A DNA stretch of 18,437 nucleotides from JBNLBT01 sp050303435 (GCA_050303435.1 JBNLBT010000068.1:1-18437); one strand, 5' to 3'; counted from the stretch's first letter, positions 6,667 through 14,476 are shown. Made by a program: numbers and translations. The notes: generated by a model not told the origin, from the letters alone.

Positions 6667-9045
6667 ATGACCGAAAAATACGATTCTTCCAATATTAAGG
6701 TGCTTAAAGGTCTGGATGCTGTGCGCAAAAGACCGGGCATGTATATTGGCGACACGGACGATGGATCCGGTCTTCACCACATGGTGTTTGAAGTGGTGGA
6801 TAATTCCATTGATGAAGCCCTTGCCGGGCATTGCGATCAGATTGATGTGGTCATTCATACCGATGGCTCGGTCAGTGTGCGCGACAACGGCCGCGGCATC
6901 CCCACCGATTTTCACGCCGAAGAAGGCCGCAGTGCTGCCGAAGTGATCATGACGGTTTTGCACGCCGGCGGTAAGTTCGACGACAATTCCTATAAGGTGT
7001 CCGGTGGTTTGCACGGCGTCGGCGTGTCTGTGGTGAATGCGCTGTCAGAATCCCTGCAACTGGAAATTCATCGCGGTGGTGATGTACACACGCAAACATA
7101 CAAGCACGGCGAACCTCAGGGTGAATTGAAAGTGATCGGGCAGACCGATCGCACCGGCACTGAAATCCGCTTCAAACCTTCACGTGAAACATTTTCCGAT
7201 GTGGAGTTTCATTTCGATGTGCTGGCCAAACGTCTGCGTGAATTGTCGTTTCTGAATTCGGGGGTGCGCATTTGTCTGAAAGACGAGCGCAACAACGATG
7301 AGAAAACATTTGAATACGAAGGCGGCATTGCTTCATTCGTGCATCACTTGTCAGAACAAAAGACCCCTTTGCATGAAAGCGTGATTCATTTCGAAAAAGC
7401 ACACGAAGACGGCACCTCGGTGGAAGTGGCCATGCAATGGACCGATTCGTATCGGGAAAGTGTGTTTTGTTTTACCAACAACATCCCGCAAAAAGACGGC
7501 GGTACACACCTGGCTGGTTTTCGCGGGGCTTTGACGCGCACCATCAATAACTACATTACCGCCAACACCAAAGCCAAGGAAGCGGTGCAGGGCGACGATT
7601 GTCGTGAAGGTCTGGTGGCGGTGATTTCAGTGAAATCTCCGGACCCCAAATTCTCCTCGCAGACCAAAGACAAACTGGTGTCTTCGGAAATAAAAGGCAT
7701 CGTGGAAAGCGGTGTGGGTGAGAAGCTCAGCGAATTCATGCTGGAACATCCGACCGAGGCCAAAGTCATCATTGAAAAGGCGCAGGACGCTTCGCGGGCC
7801 AGGGAAGCGGCGCGCAAAGCCCGCGAGATGACGCGCAGAAAAGATGCACTGGACATCGCCGGTTTGCCTGGCAAACTGGCCGATTGCCAGGAGAAAGACC
7901 CCAGCCTGTCGGAAATATTCCTGGTGGAGGGTGATTCCGCGGGCGGTTCTGCAAAGCAGGGGCGCAACAGAAAAAATCAGGCCATTTTGCCATTGAAGGG
8001 CAAAATATTGAACGTAGAAAAAGCCCGCTTTGACAAAATGCTGGGCTCCGCCGAAGTGGGCACCCTAATCACCGCATTGGGGTGTGGCATTGGACAGGAA
8101 GATTTTGATCCGGATAAATTGCGCTACCACAAAGTGATCATCATGACCGATGCCGACGTCGACGGTTCTCACATTCGCACCTTGCTGTTGACATTCTTTT
8201 ATCGGCAAATGCCAGAACTGATTGAGCGGGGCCACATTTACATCGGTCAACCGCCTCTGTACAAAGTCAAAAAGGGCAAACAGGAACATTATCTGAAAGA
8301 CGACGATGAAATGCATGAGTATCTGCTGAACCGTGGCCTGGACGATGTCAGCATGGTGTATCAGTCGGATGCCCCGCCATTGCACGGCGACGGTTTGTAT
8401 CGACTGATCAAACAGATCATTGAAGTGCAGAACATCATGGATCGCCTGTCATTGATTCACGACACGCAGGTGATTCGTGCGTTGATGCGATTGCCGCAGC
8501 TGGATGCCAATCAAAGCGACAAAAAAGAGTGGATGGGGCTGGCATCCAAACATCTCAATGAGGGCACCCGGCTGGGGGTTTCGTGGCGCGTTGAGCCGGG
8601 CGAGGACGGCGGTGTGGATTTTGTCAAGGACGGCAATGGCTTGCTGGAAAAAACGCACCTTTCGCACGCCTTTTTTGCCTCCGGTGAATACCGGCAGATG
8701 CAGGAACTGCGCCAGCAAACCGCCGATTTGTTTACCCCGGACACGCACATAGTTAAAGGTGAAAACAAGTTTAAAATCAATAACTTAGAAGACATGTTGG
8801 AAACCATTTTAAGTGCCGCAAAAAAAGGACTGACCATCAGCCGATTCAAGGGTCTCGGGGAAATGAATCCACAACAATTGTGGGAAACCACCATGGATCC
8901 GGAAACCCGGCGTCTGTTGCAGGTGCGACTTGAAGACGCAATCAAAGCGGACAGCATCTTTTCCACTCTGATGGGTGATCTGGTGGAACCGCGCCGTGAA
9001 TTCATTGAAAAAAATGCGCTGACAGCGACCAATCTGGACATTTGA
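6667..9045 (+). CDS. gyrB: DNA gyrase subunit B
   Basis: ATPase subunit of the A2B2 gyrase that introduces negative supercoils. The 792-residue protein begins with the GHKL ATPase region (VLKGLDAVRKRPGMYIGDT, EVVDNSIDEAL, DNGRGIP, GGLHGVGVSVVNALS). The Toprim domain shows EGDSAGGSAKQGR from 421 and MTDADVDGSH from 493. The C-terminus carries FKGLGEMNPQQLWETTMDPE and ends at LDI. The length implies the extra Toprim insertion typical of gammaproteobacteria. The Toprim motifs show no obvious departure from wild-type consensus. A partial parS match overlaps codons near residue 171. The next gene starts one base after the stop. Confidence 0.98.
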   Translation: MTEKYDSSNIKVLKGLDAVRKRPGMYIGDTDDGSGLHHMVFEVVDNSIDEALAGHCDQIDVVIHTDGSVSVRDNGRGIPTDFHAEEGRSAAEVIMTVLHAGGKFDDNSYKVSGGLHGVGVSVVNALSESLQLEIHRGGDVHTQTYKHGEPQGELKVIGQTDRTGTEIRFKPSRETFSDVEFHFDVLAKRLRELSFLNSGVRICLKDERNNDEKTFEYEGGIASFVHHLSEQKTPLHESVIHFEKAHEDGTSVEVAMQWTDSYRESVFCFTNNIPQKDGGTHLAGFRGALTRTINNYITANTKAKEAVQGDDCREGLVAVISVKSPDPKFSSQTKDKLVSSEIKGIVESGVGEKLSEFMLEHPTEAKVIIEKAQDASRAREAARKAREMTRRKDALDIAGLPGKLADCQEKDPSLSEIFLVEGDSAGGSAKQGRNRKNQAILPLKGKILNVEKARFDKMLGSAEVGTLITALGCGIGQEDFDPDKLRYHKVIIMTDADVDGSHIRTLLLTFFYRQMPELIERGHIYIGQPPLYKVKKGKQEHYLKDDDEMHEYLLNRGLDDVSMVYQSDAPPLHGDGLYRLIKQIIEVQNIMDRLSLIHDTQVIRALMRLPQLDANQSDKKEWMGLASKHLNEGTRLGVSWRVEPGEDGGVDFVKDGNGLLEKTHLSHAFFASGEYRQMQELRQQTADLFTPDTHIVKGENKFKINNLEDMLETILSAAKKGLTISRFKGLGEMNPQQLWETTMDPETRRLLQVRLEDAIKADSIFSTLMGDLVEPRREFIEKNALTATNLDI
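7176..7191. promoter_or_regulatory. Partial parS-like site inside gyrB
   Basis: ACCTTCACGTGAAACA matches 13 of 16 bases of the parS palindrome, with one half-site and the CACGTG core intact and the outer three bases of the other half changed. It encodes other residues in a different frame from the recF copies. ParB may bind it weakly, or it may be coincidence. Confidence 0.4.
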
Positions 9046-9046
9046 T

Positions 9047-9955
9047 ATGCAACAAGAAGTCAACAACCGAATCGAAGAGATGCTGAACGGGCACGCGGTG
9101 TTTTTGTTTATGAAAGGATCGCCGCAAACCCCGATGTGCGGATTTTCTTCCAACACCGTCAAAATCATACGCCAGCTGATCGGCGAAGATTTTGGCTGGT
9201 TCAATGTGCTGGAAGATGAAGGCATCAGACAAGGCATCAAAGAATACGGGCAATGGCCCACAATTCCACAACTGTATGTCAACAAGGAACTGATCGGTGG
9301 CAACGACATTGTCACAGAAATGTTCAACACCGGTGAATTGCATGAAATGCTGGGATTACAGCAGCCAGACCGCACACCGCCGGTGATACACATTTCCGAA
9401 AAGGCCCTGGCACACATCCGCGAAGGTTTGCAAGACGTCGGTGATCATGTGTTGTATTTAAACATTGATGATGAATTCAATACCCGCTTCAGTCTGGAAC
9501 AGCCCAAGGGGTACGAAATCGTCAGTGAAGTGGATGGCCTGACCATTCACATGGACATTGGCACCGCGGAACGGGCCAACAACATTGAAATTGACTGGGT
9601 CGATGAACTGCAGGGCTCTGGATTGACCATTAAAAACCCCAACGAACCACCTGAAGTCAAACAGCTTTCAGTCGAGGGGCTGAAAAAATGGTTGAACACT
9701 GCGCAGGACCCGCAGCCACTGATATTTGATGTGCGATCGGCGCAGCAATTTGAGCACAACGGAATGCAACAGGCGGAACGCTTGACGCGTGATCAAATTC
9801 AACGCATCGAAAAAATGGACCGGCAAACGCCGCTGGTGTTTGTTTGTGAAGTGGGCAAAAGTTCCCAGGGTGCAGCCGAATACTTCAGGAAAAAAGGCTT
9901 TGTGAATGTGCACAACCTCACAGGTGGCATGCAGGCCTGGTTGTCTGATTCGTGA
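9047..9955 (+). CDS. Monothiol (CGFS) glutaredoxin fused to an A-type carrier-like domain and a rhodanese domain
   Basis: A 302-residue three-part protein. Residues 1-105 form a Grx4/GrxD-type monothiol glutaredoxin: FMKGSP, the CGFS active site at 31-34, WPTIPQLYVN and GGNDIV, the known glutathione and [2Fe-2S] contacts. Residues 112-205 resemble the IscA/ErpA/HesB fold (IHISEKALAHIREGL, then NNIEIDWVDELQGSGLTIKN, then PN) but contain no cysteine, so the usual Fe-S ligands are missing. Residues 207-302 are a rhodanese domain with catalytic-loop cysteine 267 in CEVGKSS and a GGMQAW ending. Glutaredoxin-rhodanese fusions of about 300 residues are known in Xanthomonadales. A role in Fe-S cluster delivery or sulfur relay is inferred. 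It begins one base after gyrB and overlaps the next gene. Confidence 0.85.
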   Translation: MQQEVNNRIEEMLNGHAVFLFMKGSPQTPMCGFSSNTVKIIRQLIGEDFGWFNVLEDEGIRQGIKEYGQWPTIPQLYVNKELIGGNDIVTEMFNTGELHEMLGLQQPDRTPPVIHISEKALAHIREGLQDVGDHVLYLNIDDEFNTRFSLEQPKGYEIVSEVDGLTIHMDIGTAERANNIEIDWVDELQGSGLTIKNPNEPPEVKQLSVEGLKKWLNTAQDPQPLIFDVRSAQQFEHNGMQQAERLTRDQIQRIEKMDRQTPLVFVCEVGKSSQGAAEYFRKKGFVNVHNLTGGMQAWLSDS

Positions 9956-10380
9956 TGCGCTCGCCCCGCGCGGGCTTGCTGATGCTGTGTGCCGTTGCGG
10001 CGGTGATCGCCGGTCTGTGGCAGATGCGATCTGCCGGTCAGGCGCCCTCGGCTCTGGCCTCCACAGAGTCCCTGTTTCAACAGCGCATCAGCGGCGAAAT
10101 GGTGCAAATCAATGCACAGGTTGAGCGTCTCCTGGCCGATGACAATGAAGGCTCACGTCACCAGAAATTCATCGCCAGAGAGCCCAGCGGCCTCACACTG
10201 TTGATCAGCCACAACATCGATCTGGCGCCGCGGGTGCCGGTGCAAGTCGGTGATCAAATCATCGTGCGTGGTCAATATGAATGGAACGAGAGGGGCGGTG
10301 TGATCCACTGGACCCATCACGACCCCCAGGGACGGCGCGAGGGCGGCTGGATCAAACACCGGGAAAAAATCCACCAATAG
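9955..10380 (+). CDS. Exported DUF3465 family protein
   Basis: A 141-residue protein with an N-terminal signal or anchor (RAGLLMLCAVAAVIAGLW). It carries the DUF3465 conserved core: DDNEGSRHQKFI, LLISHNIDLAPRVPV, VGDQIIVRGQYEWNERGG and VIHWTHHDP. The fold is probably an OB-like beta barrel acting in the periplasm; the biochemical role is unknown. The ATG shares one base with the preceding stop (TGATG), so it is translationally coupled to the glutaredoxin-rhodanese fusion. A GTG three bases earlier is an alternative start. The His/Asp-rich HWTHHDP segment is strongly conserved in the family. Confidence 0.8.
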   Translation: MRSPRAGLLMLCAVAAVIAGLWQMRSAGQAPSALASTESLFQQRISGEMVQINAQVERLLADDNEGSRHQKFIAREPSGLTLLISHNIDLAPRVPVQVGDQIIVRGQYEWNERGGVIHWTHHDPQGRREGGWIKHREKIHQ

Positions 10381-10392
10381 TGGAAAAAACCC

Positions 10393-10421
10393 TTGCCAGT
10401 GCTGTAAAATTATCCTATCAT
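10393..10421 (+). promoter_or_regulatory. Promoter of tRNA-Lys
   Basis: TTGCCA (10393-10398) and TATCAT (10416-10421) are spaced by exactly 17 bases. The sequence after the -10 is GC-rich (GCCGCC), as in stringently controlled stable-RNA promoters. The expected start is near 10428, about 29 bases before the mature tRNA. Confidence 0.7.
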
Positions 10422-10456
10422 TTGCCGCCTTGCCTGCTCAGGTACAGCCAAGATGT

Positions 10457-10532
10457 GGGTCGTTAGCTCAGCTGGTAGAGCAGTGGACTTTTAATCCATT
10501 GGTCATAGGTTCAAATCCTATACGACCCACCA
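10457..10532 (+). tRNA. tRNA-Lys (anticodon UUU)
   Basis: A complete 76-base tRNA with encoded CCA. The acceptor stem pairs GGGTCGT with ACGACCC, the D arm reads GCTCAGCTGGTAGAGC, and the anticodon stem GTGGA/TCCAT encloses the loop CTTTTAA (anticodon TTT at 10490-10492). The T arm is ATAGG-TTCAAAT-CCTAT. It is a lone tRNA with its own promoter; I see no obvious intrinsic terminator after it and no integrase or duplicated 3' end nearby that would mark it as an attachment site. Confidence 0.97.
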
Positions 10533-10699
10533 ATTACACAAACCGTTTCAATTCGATTCACCCGCCTTGGCAAACTCAAAAGTTTAACGCGTGTCCAGAT
10601 GCTCGTTTAAATGCGGTGTGTATGCATGGCATAGGGAGAGTGTTTTAAATTGTGCGCTTTGCTCCGGGCAGAAAGCGTCACACAACAGCAGACAAGCGG

Positions 10700-10719
10700 G
10701 CGACACGTCCCTGTGTCGC
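10700..10719. terminator. Hairpin between convergent tRNA-Lys and yceI
   Basis: GCGACAC (10700-10706) pairs with GTGTCGC (10713-10719) across a 6-base loop, seven bases past the stop of the leftward yceI-like gene and downstream of the rightward tRNA. It may end transcription from one or both sides, but no T-run follows on either strand. Confidence 0.4.
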
Positions 10720-10726
10720 AGTCAAA

Positions 10727-11296
10727 TTACTGGCGTTTGCCTTCCACATCGAGGATGAGGTGGAATTCTGTGCTGGCTTCACCCAGGTTGTAATCGATGC
10801 CAAAATCTTTGAATTTCAAAGTGACTTTGCCGGTGAATCCACGGCGGTAACCACCCCATGGGTCATTACCGGCGCCGGTTTCAGTGACTTCGATGACAAT
10901 CGGTCGGGTCACGCCGTGCAAGGTCAAATCGCCTTTCACCAAGGCTGTGTCATCGCCGGTTTTTTCATAGCCGGTGCTTTTGAACGTGGCTTCCGGGTAT
11001 TTCTCCACATCCAAAAAGTCATCGCTGCGCAAATGCTTGTCGCGGTCGGCGTGGTTGCTGTTGACGCTGGTGGTGTCGACGCGCACATTGACGCGGTTGT
11101 TGGCGGGATTGGCCTCGTCGTAAGTGAAGCTGCCTTCAAAACGGTCAAAGCGTCCCCACAGCCAACTGTAGCCAAGGTGTTTGACTTTGAATTGAACGAA
11201 TGCGTGCGCACCCTTGGTGTCAATCACGTACTCGTCGGCCAAAAGCAGCGTCGGGGCACCGATAAACAAGGCAATAAAGGCGTATTTTCTTAACAT
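10727..11296 (-). CDS. yceI: YceI family periplasmic lipocalin-like protein
   Basis: A 189-residue exported protein (E. coli YceI 191) with a signal peptide (MLRKYAFIALFIGAPTLLLA). The YceI core follows: YVIDTKGAHAFVQFKVKHLG, NRVNVRVDTTSVNSNHADRD, KHLRSDDFLDVEKYPEATF and LTLHGVTRPI. Members form an elongated beta barrel that binds polyisoprenoids. The start is supported by GGAG eight bases upstream. It is the last gene of a three-gene leftward operon, 27 bases after the cytochrome b561 gene; YceI and cytochrome b561 are neighbours in E. coli too (yceI-yceJ), which suggests membrane quinone or isoprenoid redox chemistry. Confidence 0.93.
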   Translation of the reverse strand: MLRKYAFIALFIGAPTLLLADEYVIDTKGAHAFVQFKVKHLGYSWLWGRFDRFEGSFTYDEANPANNRVNVRVDTTSVNSNHADRDKHLRSDDFLDVEKYPEATFKSTGYEKTGDDTALVKGDLTLHGVTRPIVIEVTETGAGNDPWGGYRRGFTGKVTLKFKDFGIDYNLGEASTEFHLILDVEGKRQ

Positions 11297-11323
11297 GGTT
11301 TGGTCTCCGTAAAGATGAAAAAA

Positions 11324-11869
11324 TCAGGCCGACTTGATGATCCGCATCAAGCTGCGGTCGCGGTCGATGAAATGGTGTTTGAGTGCCGCCAAGGCGTGCA
11401 GGGCGGCCAGCGCGATCAACGCCCAGGCGCCATATAAATGCGCTTGACCGATCAAGTCCTGTTGCTCGTTGATATCGGCAAACAGCGCCGGCACTTCAAA
11501 GAGTCCAAAAAAGGCGATGCCTTCACCCTTGGCGGTGGAAATCAGATATCCCAACAAACAAACCGTGGGAATCAGCGCATAAAAAATGAGGTGCATGCTG
11601 CGCGCGAGGCGTCGTTCCCAGCGCCTCTGGGTGCTCAGCGGGGCAACGTGATTGCTAAAAATGCGTCGCAGCAAGCGCCACAACCACAAGACTAACAACA
11701 ACAGGCCAAAACTTTTATGCCAGAACGGCAATGAATGATACCAGGGGTTGTAATAATCCAGAGAGCGCATGTACAAACCAACCGCAAACAGGCCGATGAT
11801 CATCAGCGCCATCAACCAGTGCAACAGGCGACGGTCCAGTGCATAGGCCGCTCGGGCGGACTGGCTCAT
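11324..11869 (-). CDS. Cytochrome b561 family membrane protein (YceJ/CybB-like)
   Basis: A 181-residue di-heme membrane protein with four transmembrane segments (about 16-34, 51-70, 91-112, 143-165). The expected heme histidines are in place: H17 (LHW), H51 (WHKSFG), H144 (AHLYGAW) and H158 (ALHAL). Family members oxidise ubiquinol; some pass electrons to superoxide. The ATG overlaps the FMN reductase stop (ATGA), and a GAG lies eight bases upstream. It sits directly before yceI, matching the E. coli yceJ-yceI pair. Assignment to YceJ rather than CybB rests on context. Confidence 0.9.
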   Translation of the reverse strand: MSQSARAAYALDRRLLHWLMALMIIGLFAVGLYMRSLDYYNPWYHSLPFWHKSFGLLLLVLWLWRLLRRIFSNHVAPLSTQRRWERRLARSMHLIFYALIPTVCLLGYLISTAKGEGIAFFGLFEVPALFADINEQQDLIGQAHLYGAWALIALAALHALAALKHHFIDRDRSLMRIIKSA

Positions 11870-12423
11870 GCGGCGGACTCGACTTTGCTCAGCAAGGCGT
11901 TCAACAAACGCAACAAGACATCCGCGGTTTTGTCATCGACCACGTCCCCGGTTTCATTGAGCACCTGGCCGACGCGCGCAATCAGGACTTCGGGCACCTG
12001 CACAATGTCCGGATCAAGATAGAGCAATATCTGGCGCAAATGCATCTGACTGCGCGCTGTGGCCAGCGCGCCCGGGGTGGCGCCGAGAATGGCCAATGGC
12101 TTGCGTTTAAACGCCGGACCCTTGATGCGCGAGAGCCAATCGATGGTGTTTTTCAAAACACCGGTGACTGAATAATTGTATTCCGGTGAAGCCAACAGGA
12201 TCGCATCGGCGTCTTTAAGCCGCTGGTGCACCTGCATCACGGCCTCGGGAAAGCCCTGGGCTTCGACATCGGCGTTGTACAGTGGCACCGAAGCAATATC
12301 AATGATTTCGATGGAAACCTGTTCAGGCGCGTGGCGCGACAGCCAGCGCAACAACGCGGTGTTGTGTGATCCTTTGCGCAAGGAACCGGACAGGGCGGCA
12401 ATGTGAATGCGTTTTATACTCAT
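11866..12423 (-). CDS. NAD(P)H-dependent FMN reductase (flavodoxin-like quinone/chromate reductase type)
   Basis: A 185-residue cytosolic flavoprotein of the NADPH-dependent FMN reductase family. It shows the FMN phosphate loop GSLRKGSHN (13-21) and the ASPEYNYSVTGVLKNTIDWL segment (78-97) that contacts the isoalloxazine ring, as in ChrR/YieF-type quinone reductases. Likely activity is two-electron reduction of quinones, flavins or oxyanions; the true substrate is not readable. It is first of the leftward operon with cytochrome b561 (4-base overlap) and yceI. A -10 element abutting a perfect palindrome lies upstream. No strong ribosome binding site is visible before the ATG. Confidence 0.88.
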   Translation of the reverse strand: MSIKRIHIAALSGSLRKGSHNTALLRWLSRHAPEQVSIEIIDIASVPLYNADVEAQGFPEAVMQVHQRLKDADAILLASPEYNYSVTGVLKNTIDWLSRIKGPAFKRKPLAILGATPGALATARSQMHLRQILLYLDPDIVQVPEVLIARVGQVLNETGDVVDDKTADVLLRLLNALLSKVESAA

Positions 12424-12490
12424 GTGTTGTTATGCAGGGCGGCGGTGTGCCTGATTTCGCTGTTAACCAATGGATCAAGACCTGTGTGTG

Positions 12491-12506
12491 TTGCAATGCA
12501 TTGCAA
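12491..12506. promoter_or_regulatory. Perfect 16-bp palindrome, probable operator
   Basis: TTGCAATGCATTGCAA is perfectly self-complementary and directly touches the leftward -10 element, so it would cover the start point of the FMN reductase operon. That position fits a repressor operator. The cognate regulator is not in the window. Confidence 0.55.
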
Positions 12507-12537
12507 ATTATAACGCGATTTAAAAGGCCATGCGCAA
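12507..12537 (-). promoter_or_regulatory. Probable promoter of the FMN reductase-b561-yceI operon
   Basis: On the minus strand a perfect TATAAT (12512-12507) is preceded by TTGCGC (12537-12532) at a 19-base spacing, longer than ideal. Start near 12500, within the palindrome, leaving a leader of about 77 bases. The long spacer may indicate activator dependence or a different -35. Confidence 0.5.
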
Positions 12538-12615
12538 GGCCACAACCATTGGCAGGTGAAATCGCGCGCACGGCTGGTGTACAATTGAGCGAATTTTTAT
12601 CTGAGCTGAACAAAC

Positions 12616-14415
12616 ATGAGCAAACACATCATCACCTTTGGCCTGCTGAGTCTGCTGAGCGTCTCACCGCTGTGGGCAAAATCGCAAACCAAACCCAACC
12701 TCGCCGAAGCCCAGGCTTTCATGGAAGAGGTGGAGAAAATCTTTTTACAGGAAGGCGAATACGCCGCCCGCATGGCCTGGGTGCAAGCCAATTTCATCAC
12801 CCACGACACGATCTGGCTGAACGCCAAAAACTATGAAAAAATGGGCGCGCTGGCGGTGAAATATGCCAACGCAGCGAAACGCTTTGACGGGCTTGAAATG
12901 CCCGCCGATCTGCGCCGTCGTTTCAACAGCCTGAAGCTGGCACAAACCCTGGCGGCACCGAACAACGCTGAAAAGAATGCGCGTCTGGCACAAATCATGT
13001 CGGAACTGCAAGCGATGTATGGCTCGGGCAAATACTGCCAGGGCGAGGACTGCCAAACCCTCAACGACCTGGAAAAAACCATCAATGAATCGCGCGACAA
13101 CGACGCCTTGCTGGAAGCCTGGCAAGGCTGGCGCACGGTTTCGGTGCCGATGCGTGAAAAATACCGGGAAATGGTGAACCTGGCCAATCAGGGCGCCGCG
13201 GAACTCGGTTTCAAGGACACCGGTGCCATGTGGCGCAGCAAATACGACATGCCGGCGGATGACTTCACCCGCGAGGTGGATCGGCTGTGGACCCAGGTCA
13301 AGCCCTTGTACGACGCCCTGCAATGCCACGTGCACGCCAAACTCAGCGAACACTACGGCGCCGGGGTGATGGGCGACGACGGCATGATACCGGCGCACCT
13401 GCTGGGCAACATGTGGGCGCAATCCTGGTCCAACATTTACGATTTGGTGAAACCGGCTGAAACCGGCCCCTCGCTGGATGTGACTGAGCTGCTGCGCGAG
13501 AAAAACTACGACGCGGAAAAAATGGTGAAAACCGCCGAGGGCTTTTTCACCTCGCTGGGCTTTGAACCGCTGCCGGAAACATTCTGGCAACGCTCCTTGT
13601 TCACCAAGCCGCGCGATCGCGACGTGGTGTGCCATGCCAGTGCCTGGGATCTGGACAACGTGGACGATTTGCGCATCAAAATGTGCATCAAGGTGGACAA
13701 TGAAGATTTCGTCACCATTCATCACGAACTGGGACACAATTTCTATCAACGCGCTTACAACCAGAAAAGCATACTGTACCGTGACGGCGCGCACGACGGC
13801 TTTCACGAAGCCATCGGCGACACCGTGGCCTTGTCGATCACACCCGAATACCTCAAGCAGATCGGCCTGATCGACGCGGTGCCGGAAAGCAACGACGATC
13901 TGGGCATGCTGTTGCGCATGGCGCTGGACCGCGTGGCTTTTCTGCCGTTTGGCCTGATGATCGACCAGTGGCGCTGGAAAGTGTTCAACGGCGAAATCAC
14001 GCCAGAAGAGTACAACGCCGGCTGGTGGGCTCTGCGCAATAAATATCAGGGCGTCAAAGCGCCGCTGCAGCGCGATGAAAACGACTTTGACCCGGGCGCC
14101 AAATACCACATCCCCGGCAACACCCCGTACACGCGCTACTTCCTGGCGCATATTTTGCAATTCCAGTTCCATCGCGAGTTGTGCAAAGCGGCGGGCTTTG
14201 AGGGTCAGCTGCACCGCTGTTCAATTTACAACAACAAGGCCGCCGGAGAAAAACTCAAGGGCATGCTGGAAATGGGTTCATCGCAACCCTGGCAGGACGC
14301 CTTGGAAGTTGTGGCCAATTCCAGAGAAATGGACGCCAGCGCGATCATTGACTACTTCGCGCCTTTGAAAACCTGGCTGGATGAACAAAACCAAAACCGC
14401 CAATGTGGCTGGTGA
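12616..14415 (+). CDS. M2 family peptidyl-dipeptidase (bacterial angiotensin-converting-enzyme homologue)
   Basis: A 599-residue zinc dicarboxypeptidase of family M2. The signal peptide (ITFGLLSLLSVSPLWA) exports it. The catalytic site is HELGH at 370-374, with the third zinc ligand E398 in GFHEAIGD, exactly 28 residues after the first histidine as in human ACE. The C-terminus (HRCSIYNNKAAGEKLKGML, SQPWQDALEVV, DYFAPLKTWLDEQN) also follows ACE. Family enzymes remove C-terminal dipeptides; here nutritional or envelope peptide turnover is likely. A weak -10 candidate TACAAT lies at 12580-12585. A strong hairpin begins 12 bases after the stop, so it is probably a single-gene unit. Confidence 0.96.
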   Translation: MSKHIITFGLLSLLSVSPLWAKSQTKPNLAEAQAFMEEVEKIFLQEGEYAARMAWVQANFITHDTIWLNAKNYEKMGALAVKYANAAKRFDGLEMPADLRRRFNSLKLAQTLAAPNNAEKNARLAQIMSELQAMYGSGKYCQGEDCQTLNDLEKTINESRDNDALLEAWQGWRTVSVPMREKYREMVNLANQGAAELGFKDTGAMWRSKYDMPADDFTREVDRLWTQVKPLYDALQCHVHAKLSEHYGAGVMGDDGMIPAHLLGNMWAQSWSNIYDLVKPAETGPSLDVTELLREKNYDAEKMVKTAEGFFTSLGFEPLPETFWQRSLFTKPRDRDVVCHASAWDLDNVDDLRIKMCIKVDNEDFVTIHHELGHNFYQRAYNQKSILYRDGAHDGFHEAIGDTVALSITPEYLKQIGLIDAVPESNDDLGMLLRMALDRVAFLPFGLMIDQWRWKVFNGEITPEEYNAGWWALRNKYQGVKAPLQRDENDFDPGAKYHIPGNTPYTRYFLAHILQFQFHRELCKAAGFEGQLHRCSIYNNKAAGEKLKGMLEMGSSQPWQDALEVVANSREMDASAIIDYFAPLKTWLDEQNQNRQCGW

Positions 14416-14426
14416 ACCAAGCGCAT

Positions 14427-14454
14427 TCAGGCGGCGTGAAAACACGCCGCCTGA
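14427..14454 (+). terminator. Perfect 12-bp hairpin after the M2 peptidase
   Basis: TCAGGCGGCGTG (14427-14438) pairs perfectly with CACGCCGCCTGA (14443-14454) across an AAAA loop, 12 bases after the stop. It is very stable and GC-rich but lacks a following T-run, so it could be a terminator with an atypical tail, an mRNA 3'-end stabiliser, or a REP-like element. Confidence 0.6.
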
Positions 14455-14456
14455 CA

Positions 14457-14476
14457 GTGTAAACATGTCATTACAC
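14457..14476. repeat. Small inverted repeat upstream of the PycTM-like gene
   Basis: GTGTAA (14457-14462) and TTACAC (14471-14476) are inverted across 8 bases, 18 bases before the next ATG. It could be a second hairpin or an operator; nothing more can be supported. Confidence 0.3.

Noticed and set aside
10457..10532. tRNA-Lys as an integration site
   Set aside because: No integrase, no repeated tRNA 3' end and no composition change beside it; the composition shift is 6 kb away.
12745..14214. 489-codon open frame antisense to the M2 peptidase
   Set aside because: It lies opposite a well-supported gene with full family motifs; its product is rich in His, Val and Gln in the manner of reverse-strand shadows and shows no domain.
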